Shown one piece after another: positions 17,707-27,499 of a DNA stretch of 64,000 nt. Within the stretch, counting starts at the first letter, position 1. Each line of letters opens with the position of its first letter. A program made the position numbers and the translations under genes. The DNA is from an uncultured Pelagibacteraceae bacterium (GTDB lineage Bacteria; Pseudomonadota; Alphaproteobacteria; Pelagibacterales; Pelagibacteraceae): positions 53,705 to 117,704 of the forward strand of contig CACMNP010000001.1 of NCBI GenBank assembly GCA_902615045.1, given 5' to 3'. The notes beneath the pieces are model-generated. The model was given only the letters and a program-made list of their open reading frames with translations. It ran no database searches and was not told where the DNA came from.

Positions 17707-18405
17707 ATGAGAAATATCCTCTTTAAAAGTATATTTTTTTCTGGATTAATTTTAATATGTATTATTTTTCTTCCATCTTTATTACTACCAAAGAAAATCA
17801 CTCTTTTTGGAGGTAAACTTTTTGGATACTGGTCCTCATTCTGTTTAAAAATTTTTTACTCAACCAGCATAGTAATAAAAGGTCAAGATAACATAATTAA
17901 TAACGAAAATTTCTTTATCGCATGCTCTCATCAATCGATGTTTGAAACTTTTTTTTTACAAACAATATTTAATTCACCAATTTTTATTCTTAAAAAAGAA
18001 CTATTAAATATACCGATATTTGGTTGGTATTTAAGAAAGATAGATTCTATTTCTGTGAATAGAAATAAAGTTTCTAAAGAAAACCTTAATTTTACTGAAA
18101 AAATTAAAGAAGTTATGGAAAAAACAAAAAGACCTGTAATAATTTTTCCACAAGCTACTCGAGTTCTACCAGATGAAATTATTCCTTTTAAAAAGGGAGT
18201 TGGAAGAATTTACAGAGAATTAAATGTAAAATGTCAACCCGTTGCTATTGACTCTGGAAGAGTATGGCCAAAATCTGGAAAGATGAAGCCCAATAAAACG
18301 ATTACTATTTCTATTTTAAAACCAATTAATACAGGTATCGAAGAAACAGAATTTGTAAAATTATTGCAAAAAGAAATTTATTCCGAGCTTGGTCTTGCTA
18401 ACTAA
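17707..18405 (+). CDS. plsC: 1-acyl-glycerol-3-phosphate acyltransferase (PlsC family)
   Basis: A membrane-associated acyltransferase of 232 residues with one or two N-terminal membrane helices (IFFSGLILICIIFLPSLLL). The catalytic HX4D box appears as HQSMFE, with Glu in place of Asp, a known variant among alphaproteobacteria. The glycerol-phosphate-binding block reads FPQATRVLP rather than FPEGTR. It would acylate lysophosphatidic acid to phosphatidic acid, or a related lysolipid. It follows lysA by 13 bases and converges with dnaN (4-base overlap). Confidence 0.85.
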   Translation: MRNILFKSIFFSGLILICIIFLPSLLLPKKITLFGGKLFGYWSSFCLKIFYSTSIVIKGQDNIINNENFFIACSHQSMFETFFLQTIFNSPIFILKKELLNIPIFGWYLRKIDSISVNRNKVSKENLNFTEKIKEVMEKTKRPVIIFPQATRVLPDEIIPFKKGVGRIYRELNVKCQPVAIDSGRVWPKSGKMKPNKTITISILKPINTGIEETEFVKLLQKEIYSELGLAN

Positions 18406-19514
18406 CCCTTCATAGGCATTACAACATAAATACTGTCAAAGTCTGCAGGATCTTTTATTAACGCAGGAGATCCAGTATCTTTCAAATATATTTCAATATT
18501 ATCACCATTTAGTTGGGATGCTATATCAAGCAAATATCTAGAGTTAAAACTTATATCTAAATCTGTCTCAAATTTTACAGATAGGCTTTCTTTACCATCA
18601 CCACTGTTAGTGTTATTGACAGATAAATCTAAATTATCTTTAGTCAAATTAAATTTTACACCATCTTTTTTATCTAGAGAAACTGATGCTACTCTATCAA
18701 CGGAATTTAGAAAAGATTTTAGATCTATTTCAAGTTTTTTTTGATTCTCTCTAGGGATAACTTGAATATAGTTAGGGAATTTTCCATCGATTAATTTAGA
18801 TATCAAAATACTATTATTAAGTTCAAATTTAATTTTGGATTTAATATTTGAGACTTTAACCTCGCCATCATAATCTTCTAGAAGAGAACATAATTGAAAT
18901 ATAGTTTTTTTTGGAAGTATTATTGGTTCAAATTCAATTTTGTTTTTTAGTCTTATTTTTGAGATAGACATTCTATGGCTATCTGTTGCGGCTGCAGTTA
19001 AAAAATTCTTATCATCTGTTTGGGTCTGATGGAAAAAAATACCACTAAGATAATGTCTTGTTTCATCATTCGAAATCGAAAATTTACATTTATTTAAAAG
19101 TTTTAATAAATCTTTTGAATTTATAGTAAATTCATTTTCATTGAAATTTTCATCTGTAATTGGAAATTCAGAAGCATTAATTGAATTTAAATTGAATAGA
19201 GATTTATTTGACTCTAATTGTAATTTACTTTCTCCAGTGTTTTCAAAATTTATCTGACTACCAGAGGGTATTTTTCTTACAATATCAAACATAATTGATG
19301 AAGAAGTGGTTGTTTTGCCTTCATCAAAAATTTTAATATTTGAAATTTCATTTACAAATATTAAATCTAAATCTGTTGCTGTAATTTTTAACTTTGAATT
19401 TGCTGCCTCTATCAAAATATTTGAAAGAATAGGTAAAGTGCTTCTTTTTTCTATTACACCCTGACAGTAACCTAAAGATTTTTGCAAATCCTGTTGATTA
19501 ACACTAAATTTCAT
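18402..19514 (-). CDS. dnaN: DNA polymerase III beta sliding clamp
   Basis: A 370-residue ring clamp that tethers the replicative polymerase. The N-terminus KFSVNQQDLQKSLGYCQGVIEKRSTLPILSN is the family start, and the C-terminal VVMPMKG matches the usual MPMRL end. Three structural repeats are expected for this length. The start lies inside the end of dnaA (11-base overlap), so the two are co-transcribed and translationally coupled. Confidence 0.97.
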   Translation of the reverse strand: MKFSVNQQDLQKSLGYCQGVIEKRSTLPILSNILIEAANSKLKITATDLDLIFVNEISNIKIFDEGKTTTSSSIMFDIVRKIPSGSQINFENTGESKLQLESNKSLFNLNSINASEFPITDENFNENEFTINSKDLLKLLNKCKFSISNDETRHYLSGIFFHQTQTDDKNFLTAAATDSHRMSISKIRLKNKIEFEPIILPKKTIFQLCSLLEDYDGEVKVSNIKSKIKFELNNSILISKLIDGKFPNYIQVIPRENQKKLEIDLKSFLNSVDRVASVSLDKKDGVKFNLTKDNLDLSVNNTNSGDGKESLSVKFETDLDISFNSRYLLDIASQLNGDNIEIYLKDTGSPALIKDPADFDSIYVVMPMKG

Positions 19515-20913
19515 TTTCTTGTTTGTATAATATTTTATTCTTTAGGCTATCAATGCTTAAATTCAATTCATTATCTTCTTTTCTTAATTTTTCTATTGTT
19601 TTAACTGAATGAATAACGGTCGTGTGATCTCTATTAGCAAATGATCGACCTATCTCAGGTAAAGATTTAGATGTTAGCATTTTTGCTAAATAAATAGCAG
19701 TTTGTCTTGGCCTTACAAGATATCTTGACCTTCTTGGTGACAACATTTCGTTTTTACTTATTTTAAAATATTTACAAACTATTGTTTGAATATTATCTAT
19801 ATCAACTTTATTTTCGGTTAAATTTAATAGATCTTTTAATATTACTTTTACCTCTGACATTGAAGGTGTTTTTCCATAAATTCTTGAGAATGACACTACT
19901 CTATTAAATGCACCCACAAGCTCCCTAATGCTAGTATTAACTTCAGTACTAATAAATTTTATGATTTCGTCACTGATCTTAATATTATTTGGATCATGAG
20001 TTGCAAGATCTTCATTTTTAGATTTTATTATATTGTATCTTAATTCAAAATCAGCATTTTGGATATCAACTACTAGACCTCCTGAAAATCTAGATTTAAT
20101 TCTTTCTTGTATTCTAGTTAATTTGCTTGGTGGTCTATCTGCTGATACAATAATTTGAGATCCTTTTTCTTGCAAAACATTAAATGTGTGAAAAAACTCT
20201 TCTTGCATAGCTTCTTTTCCATTCATAAATTGAATATCATCAATCAAAAATATGTCAGTATTTCTAAAATACTCTTTAAACTTTACCATTTCATTGGATT
20301 TTATCGATTTTACAAATTGATACATAAATCTTTCAGCTGAGATAAACATTACTTTATTTTTTTCTTTCAAACTTAAACCAATTGCATTTAATAAATGTGT
20401 CTTACCCATTCCAACTCCTCCATAAATATATAGGGGGTTATAGTGAGCTATTTGTTCTGAGACTTTTTTTGCAGCTTCAAAAGCTAGTTTATTACTTTTC
20501 CCTAGCAAGAAATTCTCAAAGTTTTTATTTGGATCAATTCGATTATATTGAAGATATGAATCTTTAATAAATGAAACCTTTTCATTAGCTGATGAATTGT
20601 CTTGTTTTATTTCATTACTATTTTTGTTCTTTATATTTTCATTAATCACAAATTCTATTCTGGAAATATCTTTTTTATATAATTTAATTATTTGTAATAT
20701 TTGATCTAAATATCTTGAAGTTATCCAGTCTCTAATAAATCTTGTCGAAACGGATAACAAAACATAATTTTTAAACTCATCAACTAAATCAATTTTTTTT
20801 AACCAACTATCATAAATCTCAGAACCAAACTTTTTTTTCATTTCATTTTGTAATAATTTCCATTCAATCTTATTAATATTGTCTGATTTAATGTTAGTGA
20901 GATTATTTTTCAT
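19504..20913 (-). CDS. dnaA: Chromosomal replication initiator DnaA
   Basis: A 469-residue AAA+ initiator. Domain I is at the N-terminus (EWKLLQNEMKKKFGSEIYDSWLKKI), followed by a short linker. The AAA+ domain has GGVGMGKTHL, IFLIDDIQFMNGKE and RIKSRFSGG. Domain IV, which binds DnaA boxes, ends with the signature FANRDHTTVIHSVKTIEKL. An AGGAG lies about 15 bases before the ATG with a small GAGT/ACTC inverted repeat between them. I saw no convincing DnaA boxes upstream, so the origin is probably elsewhere. Confidence 0.97.
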   Translation of the reverse strand: MKNNLTNIKSDNINKIEWKLLQNEMKKKFGSEIYDSWLKKIDLVDEFKNYVLLSVSTRFIRDWITSRYLDQILQIIKLYKKDISRIEFVINENIKNKNSNEIKQDNSSANEKVSFIKDSYLQYNRIDPNKNFENFLLGKSNKLAFEAAKKVSEQIAHYNPLYIYGGVGMGKTHLLNAIGLSLKEKNKVMFISAERFMYQFVKSIKSNEMVKFKEYFRNTDIFLIDDIQFMNGKEAMQEEFFHTFNVLQEKGSQIIVSADRPPSKLTRIQERIKSRFSGGLVVDIQNADFELRYNIIKSKNEDLATHDPNNIKISDEIIKFISTEVNTSIRELVGAFNRVVSFSRIYGKTPSMSEVKVILKDLLNLTENKVDIDNIQTIVCKYFKISKNEMLSPRRSRYLVRPRQTAIYLAKMLTSKSLPEIGRSFANRDHTTVIHSVKTIEKLRKEDNELNLSIDSLKNKILYKQENEI

Positions 20914-21157
20914 GAGAGTCTGTTAAACTCCTATTCATAATTCAATGCAATAAATTTATTTTTATTCTCAAAAAAAAATAAAATTTACAATTGTATAAAT
21001 TAATAATTGAATCTCTTTTTAGAGACTTAAAATTAGTAATCTTAAATTTACTTTTTTTATTTTTTTTTTTTCTTGGGGCTAAAAGATTAAAAGATTCTTT
21101 TTTTAATTGAAAAAATAATCTCTAGGGTTGTAATTTCTTTAAGTAAACTAAAAGTTG
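20914..21157. other. Longest gene-free stretch, between rpsT and dnaA
   Basis: Very AT-rich, with T-tracts (around 21050-21075) and a short hairpin on the minus-strand RNA (AAGTCTC/GAGATT, complement of 21010-21028) that would sit in the dnaA leader. There is a direct AAAAGATT repeat near 21083-21100. I see no clear sigma-70 promoter, no strong terminator for rpsT and no DnaA-box cluster. Confidence 0.5.
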
Positions 21158-21418
21158 TTATAAGGAATTTATTTTTTTTGTTATTCTAGAAATATTTCTT
21201 GACGCGTTTTGCTTTTTTATCACCCCTGTCTTTGCTATTTTCATCAATTCAGAGTTTAATTTTGGCAAGAAAGCTAAAGCTTCTTTTTTGTCCTTTTTAT
21301 CGAGAATTAAATTCATTTTTTTTATTGCAGATCTAAACCTGCTTTTTCTAGACTTATTTACCGTTGTTTGACGTGATATACGTCTTATTCGTTTAATAGC
21401 TGATTTAGTGTTTGCCAT
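21158..21418 (-). CDS. rpsT: Small ribosomal subunit protein bS20
   Basis: An 86-residue basic three-helix protein of the 30S subunit that binds 16S rRNA. The sequence MANTKSAIKRIRRISRQT is the standard S20 start; the track extends upstream to 21481, but that extra part overlaps mutM and is not conserved. The C-terminus AKTGVIKKQNASRNISRITKKI is also typical. It lies between mutM and dnaA, as in other alphaproteobacteria. Confidence 0.96.
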   Translation of the reverse strand: MANTKSAIKRIRRISRQTTVNKSRKSRFRSAIKKMNLILDKKDKKEALAFLPKLNSELMKIAKTGVIKKQNASRNISRITKKINSL

Positions 21419-21468
21419 AAGCGCGATTGTATATAACGAGAAATTTATACGGTCAATATAATAATTTT

Positions 21469-22332
21469 TTATTTTTGACAAATATTACAAAAAAATGTTG
21501 ATCTATTAGTGATAAATTTTTTTTTTATTGTCCCTTTACATCCTGGTGAAAGACAACTCTTATTTTCTCTATTGTATACTTTAAAGTTATCTTGAAAAGA
21601 TCCATTTTTACCAACTATATTTTTAAAATCTCTAATACTAGACCCACCTTTTTTTATCGCTAAATTTAAAATTTTTCTTGAATATTTAATAATGTTAATA
21701 CAATCGTTTTCACTTAAAGATTTTGCTTTTTTTTTTGGATTTATTTTAGAAATGAATAAAATTTCACTTGCATAAATATTCCCCAAACCTGAGACAAACT
21801 TTTGATCTAAGAGAAAATTTTTTATATTCTTTTTCTTTTTATAAAAATATTTTTTTAAGTAGTTTAGATTAAATTTTGAAGAAAAAGGCTCAGGGCCATA
21901 GTTACTTATAAAATTTTCTAAATTATTTTTATTTTTAAATAATTTGAAATAACCAAATCTTCTGGGATCATTGTATATAATTTTTATGTTATCAAATTCC
22001 AAAAATACATGGTTATGTTTTTTTGGCAAATAAGGACTATGATAAAAACTTGCATTTGTTTTTTGATTTAAAATATTTTTTCTTAAGAGATGTATAGTGC
22101 CAGACATTCCAAGATGAATTAAGCAAAATTTTTCATCATTTAAAACTAGTATGATATATTTTGAAAACCTTTTAACTTTTTTTATTGATTTTGATTGAAG
22201 ACTTGTTTCAAAACCTTTTTTTATTTTGTACCTTAAATTCCTATTCTTTATACTTACTTTTTTTATTTTTTTTCCTGTTATTGTTCTACTTAGTGACTCT
22301 TTAACAACTTCTACTTCTGGCAATTCTGGCAT
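21469..22332 (-). CDS. mutM: Formamidopyrimidine-DNA glycosylase
   Basis: A bifunctional glycosylase/AP lyase of 287 residues that removes 8-oxoguanine and other damaged purines. PELPEVEVVKESL contains the catalytic N-terminal Pro and Glu. LIHLGMSG and the Lys/Asn DNA-contact region (DPRRFGYFKL) follow. The helix-two-turn-helix reads LLDQKFVSGLGNIYASEIL, and the C-terminal zinc finger has CLSPGCKGTIKKKFITNRST then CNICQK, all four Cys present. It is divergent from ubiE with 32 bases between starts. Confidence 0.96.
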   Translation of the reverse strand: MPELPEVEVVKESLSRTITGKKIKKVSIKNRNLRYKIKKGFETSLQSKSIKKVKRFSKYIILVLNDEKFCLIHLGMSGTIHLLRKNILNQKTNASFYHSPYLPKKHNHVFLEFDNIKIIYNDPRRFGYFKLFKNKNNLENFISNYGPEPFSSKFNLNYLKKYFYKKKKNIKNFLLDQKFVSGLGNIYASEILFISKINPKKKAKSLSENDCINIIKYSRKILNLAIKKGGSSIRDFKNIVGKNGSFQDNFKVYNRENKSCLSPGCKGTIKKKFITNRSTFFCNICQK

Positions 22333-22364
22333 TTATTATTATATTAATTAATATTATTTATTTT

Positions 22365-23072
22365 ATGCAACAATATCTTCAAAATAAAAAAGGTCTAGTC
22401 CAAGGTGTCTTTGATAAAGTTTATGATAAATACGACGTCATGAATGATTTGATGTCACTTGGAGTTCATAGAATCTGGAAAAGAAATTTAATAAATTGGA
22501 TGAACCCAGGTAAAAATAAAATTCTAGTAGATGTTGCATGTGGCACAGGTGATATAGCAAAACTTTTTATCGATAATAGTTCAAATAAAAATATAGAATT
22601 ATTTTGTATTGACCCCAATGAAGGAATGATGAAAAAGGGAAAAAATAGACTATCAAATTACAAAAATATCAAGTGGATTAAGGGGTCGGCAGAGAAATTG
22701 CCTTTAAAATCTAATTCATGTGATTATTACACAATCAGTTTTGGTTTAAGAAATACAAAAAATATTAATAAATCCTTAAGTGAAGCGTACAGAGTTTTAA
22801 AGTCAGGAGGTAGATTTTTTTGTTTAGAATTTTCAAAAATTCAAAATTTAAAATTAGATTTAGTCTATAAAAGATACTCTAAATTAATTCCAGAAATAGG
22901 AAAATTTGTGGTTGGTGAAAAAGAGCCTTATGAATATCTAATAAAAAGTATCCAAGAATTTGTTAATCAAGAGGAATTAAAGGATTTAATGGAGAAAAAT
23001 AATTTTATTAAATGTGAGTATAGGAACTTTTCTGGTGGAATAGTAGCTATTCATTCAGGTTGGAAAATATGA
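22365..23072 (+). CDS. ubiE: Ubiquinone/menaquinone biosynthesis C-methyltransferase
   Basis: An SAM-dependent methyltransferase of 235 residues acting on the quinone ring carbon. VFDKVYDKYDVMNDLMSLGVHRIWK is the Coq5/UbiE start, VDVACGTGDIAKLF is the SAM-binding GxGxG motif, and ISFGLRNTKN and GGRFFCLEFSK are family blocks. It overlaps ubiB by four bases (ATGA) and starts the ubiE-ubiB-coaBC-dut-moeB operon. Confidence 0.96.
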   Translation: MQQYLQNKKGLVQGVFDKVYDKYDVMNDLMSLGVHRIWKRNLINWMNPGKNKILVDVACGTGDIAKLFIDNSSNKNIELFCIDPNEGMMKKGKNRLSNYKNIKWIKGSAEKLPLKSNSCDYYTISFGLRNTKNINKSLSEAYRVLKSGGRFFCLEFSKIQNLKLDLVYKRYSKLIPEIGKFVVGEKEPYEYLIKSIQEFVNQEELKDLMEKNNFIKCEYRNFSGGIVAIHSGWKI

Positions 23073-24637
23073 TTAAAAAATTATACATACTTTTTAAGCT
23101 TGGAAGGAAATTAGCAAAATCTGACGCTTTAAGTATATTCACAAAGTTTCATACTCCACCAATTGGAATAAAAATTTTATTCTATTTGTTGTCTTTATCA
23201 TTTTCAAAAAAAGATAATTCTTTTGTAAATGAAACCGAAGGTGAAAGATTATCAAACTCCTTACAATCTATGGGTACAACATTCATTAAATTAGGTCAAT
23301 TTCTAGCAACTAGACCAGATATAATTGGAGAAAAGTTATCAAAGCAACTAGAGAGTTTACAAGATCGTTTGCCTCCCTTTGAATTATCTAAAGCTAAAGA
23401 AATAATCAAAAAAGATCTAGGTGAAGATAATTTTAATTCAATTATAAATCTATCTGAACCAGTGGCAGCAGCATCTATAGCTCAAGTTCATAAAGCGCAA
23501 ATAAATGATAATGGCACAATTAAAGATGTGGCTATAAAAATTTTACGACCAAATATAAAAAAAATATTCAACGAAGAAATTGATGCTTTGATGCTTTTTG
23601 CTTTTTTAACTGAGTCAATTATCAAAAAGACAAAAAGACTTAAATTAGTTGAGGTTGTTTATTTGCTAAAAGAGATAACCAATTTAGAAATGGATTTAAG
23701 ATTTGAAGCCGCTGCAGCTAATGAGTATTCTGAAAACACTAAGAATGACAGTGGATTTCAAGTTCCTAGAATTTATTGGAATTTTACAAGTGAAAATGTA
23801 ATGACTTTAGACTGGGTTGAAGGTGTCTCTATAAGAGAAACAGAGGAGTTAGAAAAAAGAAATATAGATACCAAAAAAATTGCATCAGATATTATTCAAC
23901 ATTTTCTAAGACATGCTGTTAGAGATGGTTTTTTTCATGCAGATATGCATCAAGGTAACATTTTTATAAACAATAGTGGTCAAATAGTTCCTATCGATTT
24001 TGGTATAATGGGAAGGCTCGACGATTTGAGTAAAAAATTTCTTGCTGAGATTTTATATGGATTTATTAAACGAGATTATAAAAAAGTGGCTGAAGTTCAT
24101 TTGGCTGCAGGGTTAGTTCCAAAAGAAGTGCCTGTTGATGATCTCGCCCAAGCACTAAGATCAATAGGAGAGCCAATATTTGGTCAGTCAATTAAAGATA
24201 TATCTGGCGGTAAACTACTCAAACAACTTTTTGATGTGACAGAAAAATTTAATATGCAAACTCAACCACAGTTGCTCATGCTACAGAAAACCATGGTAGT
24301 AGTTGAAGGTGTTGCAAGAAGATTAAATCCAGAGACAAACATTTGGGAAACATCAAGACCTGTTCTTGAAAAATGGCTTAAAGAAACAAAAGATCCTATA
24401 ACAACATTAAATGAAACTCTAAAAAATTCTGCAGAAGTTATAAAAAGATTACCAGAAATGCCGCAAATAATGGATAAAGCAAACCAAGCATTAACATTTC
24501 TTGCAAGTGGACAAATTCCACAAAATACTAATACGTATAATGATCTAAATACAAAAAAAAATGAAATGGTAGCTTTCAGAAATCAATCAATCATTGGTTT
24601 ATTATTACTTGTAATTTTAGGATTAGTAGTATTTTAA
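23069..24637 (+). CDS. ubiB: Ubiquinone biosynthesis ABC1/ADCK-family protein UbiB
   Basis: An atypical kinase-like ATPase of about 522 residues needed for quinone synthesis. GTTFIKLGQFLATRPDIIG is the KxGQ extension, AAASIAQVHKA is the Ala-rich nucleotide loop, and HADMHQGNIFI and IDFGIMGRL are the catalytic and metal-binding loops. A hydrophobic C-terminal anchor (IIGLLLLVILGLVVF) attaches it to the membrane. The ATG at 23069 overlaps the ubiE stop; the track TTG is 9 bases upstream and less likely. Confidence 0.95.
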   Translation: MIKKLYILFKLGRKLAKSDALSIFTKFHTPPIGIKILFYLLSLSFSKKDNSFVNETEGERLSNSLQSMGTTFIKLGQFLATRPDIIGEKLSKQLESLQDRLPPFELSKAKEIIKKDLGEDNFNSIINLSEPVAAASIAQVHKAQINDNGTIKDVAIKILRPNIKKIFNEEIDALMLFAFLTESIIKKTKRLKLVEVVYLLKEITNLEMDLRFEAAAANEYSENTKNDSGFQVPRIYWNFTSENVMTLDWVEGVSIRETEELEKRNIDTKKIASDIIQHFLRHAVRDGFFHADMHQGNIFINNSGQIVPIDFGIMGRLDDLSKKFLAEILYGFIKRDYKKVAEVHLAAGLVPKEVPVDDLAQALRSIGEPIFGQSIKDISGGKLLKQLFDVTEKFNMQTQPQLLMLQKTMVVVEGVARRLNPETNIWETSRPVLEKWLKETKDPITTLNETLKNSAEVIKRLPEMPQIMDKANQALTFLASGQIPQNTNTYNDLNTKKNEMVAFRNQSIIGLLLLVILGLVVF

Positions 24638-24645
24638 TCTCGACG

Positions 24646-25845
24646 ATGAATTATTTTGAGAATAAAAAAATACTGTTAATTATATGTGGTGGAATTTCTG
24701 CTTACAAAAGTCTTGAGTTAATAAGATTATTTAAGAAAAATGGTGCTTGTGTAAAAACTATATTAACAAAAAATGCAAAAGAATTTGTAACTCCACTATC
24801 TGTTTCGTCTCTTTCCCAAGAAAAAGTTTATGACGATATATTTAGTGCAGAAAACGAAGCTGAGATGGACCATATATCTTTATCGAGATGGGCTGATGCA
24901 GTATTAGTTGCGCCTATTACAGCTAATACCATATCTAAAGTAGCTTCAGGTAATGCAGAAGATTTGGCGTCTACTGTTTTATTAGCTTCTAACAAACAAG
25001 TATTTTTAGTACCAGCAATGAACGTAAGAATGTGGGAGCATCCTTCTACTAAAGAAAACATATTAAAATTAAAAAGCTTTGGATGCAAAATTATAGGGCC
25101 AGAAATAGGAGATATGGCATGTGGTGAATATGGTGAAGGAAAAATGACAGAACCAAGTGAGATAGCCAATACGCTTAAAAATTATTTTTCTAATTTAGAA
25201 AAAAATAAAAAATTAAAAGCTTTAGTTACTGCAGGACCAACTAATGAATATATTGATCCTGTAAGATTTATTACAAATAAATCTAGTGGCAAACAAGGAT
25301 ATGAAATAGCCAAATGTCTTAGAGACAATGGATTTGATACGACACTTATTTCTGGAAAGACAAGTATTAAACCTTTGGACGGCGTTAATTTTGTAAGTGT
25401 TGAAACAGCCGAAGAGATGTTCAAAGAAAGTTTGAATAATCTACCAACAGATGTAGCTATTTTTTCTGCAGCTGTTTCTGATTTTAAAGTGAAAAATTAT
25501 AAAAGTACAAAGATTAAAAAGAATGAAGAATTTAACTTAGAGCTAGAAAAAAATATCGATATTTTAAATCATATATCTAATCATAATTCATTAAGACCAA
25601 AAATAACGATTGGTTTTGCGGCAGAAACAAACAATCTCTCGACTAATGCAAAGGAAAAGTTGAATGAAAAAAATTGCGACTGGGTAATTGCAAATGATGT
25701 CTCAGATCAAACTATAGGATTTGGATCAGATTTTAATAAAATTTCTATATTTTACAAAGATAAACCTGAAGAAAATTTTGAAAAGATGAGTAAATCATTG
25801 GTCGCTGAAGAAATAGTCAAAAGGGTAATTCAACAGATTAACTAA
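24646..25845 (+). CDS. coaBC: Bifunctional phosphopantothenoylcysteine decarboxylase/synthetase
   Basis: A 399-residue CoA-pathway enzyme. The N-terminal flavin domain (CoaC) has CGGISAYKSLELIRLF, the substrate-binding PAMNVRMWEHPS and a mobile-loop Cys in GDMACGEYGEGK. The C-terminal CTP-dependent synthetase (CoaB) starts ALVTAGPTNEYIDPVRFITNKSSGKQG and has FSAAVSDFKV. It sits between ubiB and dut, a common alphaproteobacterial order. Confidence 0.96.
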   Translation: MNYFENKKILLIICGGISAYKSLELIRLFKKNGACVKTILTKNAKEFVTPLSVSSLSQEKVYDDIFSAENEAEMDHISLSRWADAVLVAPITANTISKVASGNAEDLASTVLLASNKQVFLVPAMNVRMWEHPSTKENILKLKSFGCKIIGPEIGDMACGEYGEGKMTEPSEIANTLKNYFSNLEKNKKLKALVTAGPTNEYIDPVRFITNKSSGKQGYEIAKCLRDNGFDTTLISGKTSIKPLDGVNFVSVETAEEMFKESLNNLPTDVAIFSAAVSDFKVKNYKSTKIKKNEEFNLELEKNIDILNHISNHNSLRPKITIGFAAETNNLSTNAKEKLNEKNCDWVIANDVSDQTIGFGSDFNKISIFYKDKPEENFEKMSKSLVAEEIVKRVIQQIN

Positions 25846-25849
25846 CTTA

Positions 25850-26287
25850 ATGGTGAAAGTCTTAATTAAAAAATTAGACAAGAAAGTTAAACTGCCAGAA
25901 TATAAAACAACAGGTTCATCTGGACTAGATTTGACTGCATTCATTGAAAAGAAAATAGTAATTAAACCAGGCGAAAACGCTTTAGTGCCAACAGGTTTAT
26001 CCATTGCAATACCTGAGGATACCGAAGTTCAGATCAGGCCGCGATCAGGTTTGGCAGCTAAAAATAATATAAGTGTATTAAATACTCCTGGAACAATTGA
26101 TAGTGACTATAGAGGAGAGATAAAAGTAATTTTATTTAATCATGGAGATAAAGACTTTACAGTAAATAACGATGATAGGATTGCGCAAATGATACTAATG
26201 CCAATTCTAAAAGTAGATTTTGAAACTGTAGAAACTTTGCCTGAGACAGTTAGAGGTTCGGGTGGATTTGGATCAACGGGTAAGTGA
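25850..26287 (+). CDS. dut: dUTP diphosphatase
   Basis: A trimeric dUTPase of 145 residues that hydrolyses dUTP to dUMP. All five motifs are seen: SSGLDLTA, RPRSGLAAKN, NTPGTIDSDYRGEIKV, DRIAQM and the C-terminal RGSGGFGSTGK that closes the site. Length is standard. It overlaps the next gene by 4 bases at a GTG start. Confidence 0.97.
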   Translation: MVKVLIKKLDKKVKLPEYKTTGSSGLDLTAFIEKKIVIKPGENALVPTGLSIAIPEDTEVQIRPRSGLAAKNNISVLNTPGTIDSDYRGEIKVILFNHGDKDFTVNNDDRIAQMILMPILKVDFETVETLPETVRGSGGFGSTGK

Positions 26288-27036
26288 AAAATTTATTATC
26301 TAAACGAAAGCTTGAGAGATACTCTAGACAAATAATACTTAAGGATATTGGTATATTAGGACAAAAGAAAATAATTAATTCAAAAGTTTTAATTGTAGGA
26401 ATTGGTGGATTAGGTAGTCCAGTTGCAGATTTGTTGGCTAGATGCGGTGTAGGGTATATAGGTGCTATTGATCACGATAAAGTAGACATTTCAAATCTTC
26501 AAAGACAAATTTTGTATACTTCAAAAGATGTTGGAAAATTTAAGGTTGATATCTTTAAAAGAAGAATAAAATTAATTAACAGAGATGTAAAAGTCAAAAT
26601 TTTAAAAGAAAAAGCATCAGAAAAAAATTTAAATAAAATTGTAAAAGATTTCGATATAATTGTAGATGGAACAGATAATTTTAAAACTAAATTTTTAATA
26701 AATAAATTTTCATTAAAATATAAAAGAAAATTAATAGTCGGTGCTATCAGCAAATTTGATGGACACATTTTTTCATTCGATTTTAACAATAAATCAAGTC
26801 CATGTTTAAAGTGCTTTTATCAATCAGAACCAACTGATGAAGTTTTAAATTGTGAAAGTGAAGGAATATTAGGAACTACACCAAATATAATTGGGAGTAT
26901 TCAAGCAAATGAAGTTTTAAAAAACATAATTTCGTCAGATAAAAGTCTTCACTCATCAATTCTGATTGTTAATCTGAAAAAACTTGAATTTAGAAAAATA
27001 AAATTTACTAAAAAAAAAGGTTGTTTATGCAATTAA
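26284..27036 (+). CDS. MoeB/ThiF-family adenylyltransferase
   Basis: An E1-like enzyme of 250 residues that adenylates the C-terminal Gly of a sulfur-carrier protein (MoaD or ThiS). ERYSRQIILKDIGILGQKKI and GIGGLGSPVADLLARCGVG form the nucleotide site; DNFKTKFLINKF follows. The zinc ligands are CLKC in the middle and CLC at the C-terminus, the latter with one residue between Cys where MoeB usually has two. Which carrier it serves is open. The start is a GTG overlapping the dut stop. Confidence 0.9.
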   Translation: MKNLLSKRKLERYSRQIILKDIGILGQKKIINSKVLIVGIGGLGSPVADLLARCGVGYIGAIDHDKVDISNLQRQILYTSKDVGKFKVDIFKRRIKLINRDVKVKILKEKASEKNLNKIVKDFDIIVDGTDNFKTKFLINKFSLKYKRKLIVGAISKFDGHIFSFDFNNKSSPCLKCFYQSEPTDEVLNCESEGILGTTPNIIGSIQANEVLKNIISSDKSLHSSILIVNLKKLEFRKIKFTKKKGCLCN

Positions 27037-27473
27037 TCTTCAAGATTTTAATCATTATATTTTTTACTTCTAATGCCATTTCTGAAAATAATGAAAAATT
27101 TTTAATGCTTAAAAATGATAAGGTAAACGTGAGATATGGTCCAAGTTTTGATTATCCAATAAAGTATATTTACAAGAAAATAAACTTGCCGGTAAAAGTG
27201 ATTGATAAAAAAGAAAATTTTAGAAGAATAATTGACAATAAAAAGAATGGTGGGTGGATACACATTTCTCAATTGAAGCAATCAAAATCCTTTATAACTG
27301 TATCAAATAAAATTCTATTCAATAAACCAACTAAATTTTCTAAACCATTGGCTAAAATAGAAACTGGAAGATTATTGATAGTAAAAAAATGTGAGAGAAA
27401 ATGGTGCTTAGTTGAAACTAAAAGTTTTAAAGGGTGGGTTGACGAAGAAAACCTTTGGGGAAAAATCAACTAA
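27027..27473 (+). CDS. Secreted protein with two bacterial SH3 domains
   Basis: About 148 residues. MQLIFKILIIIFFTSNAIS is a signal peptide. The mature part has SH3 type 3 features twice: VNVRYGPSFDYPIKYIY with GGWIHISQL, and a second repeat ending GWVDEENLWG. Bacterial SH3 domains often bind peptidoglycan or mediate envelope contacts. The ATG at 27027 is preferred to the upstream TTG; it overlaps the preceding gene by 10 bases. A conserved partner of this group in alphaproteobacteria is not known to me. Confidence 0.83.
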   Translation: MQLIFKILIIIFFTSNAISENNEKFLMLKNDKVNVRYGPSFDYPIKYIYKKINLPVKVIDKKENFRRIIDNKKNGGWIHISQLKQSKSFITVSNKILFNKPTKFSKPLAKIETGRLLIVKKCERKWCLVETKSFKGWVDEENLWGKIN

Positions 27474-27499
27474 CCCTTTAAATTATATATATTAACTAA

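Noticed and set aside
20914-21157. Possible oriC next to dnaA
   Set aside because: AT-rich, but no cluster of TTATCCACA-like boxes was seen; alphaproteobacterial origins are often not next to dnaA.
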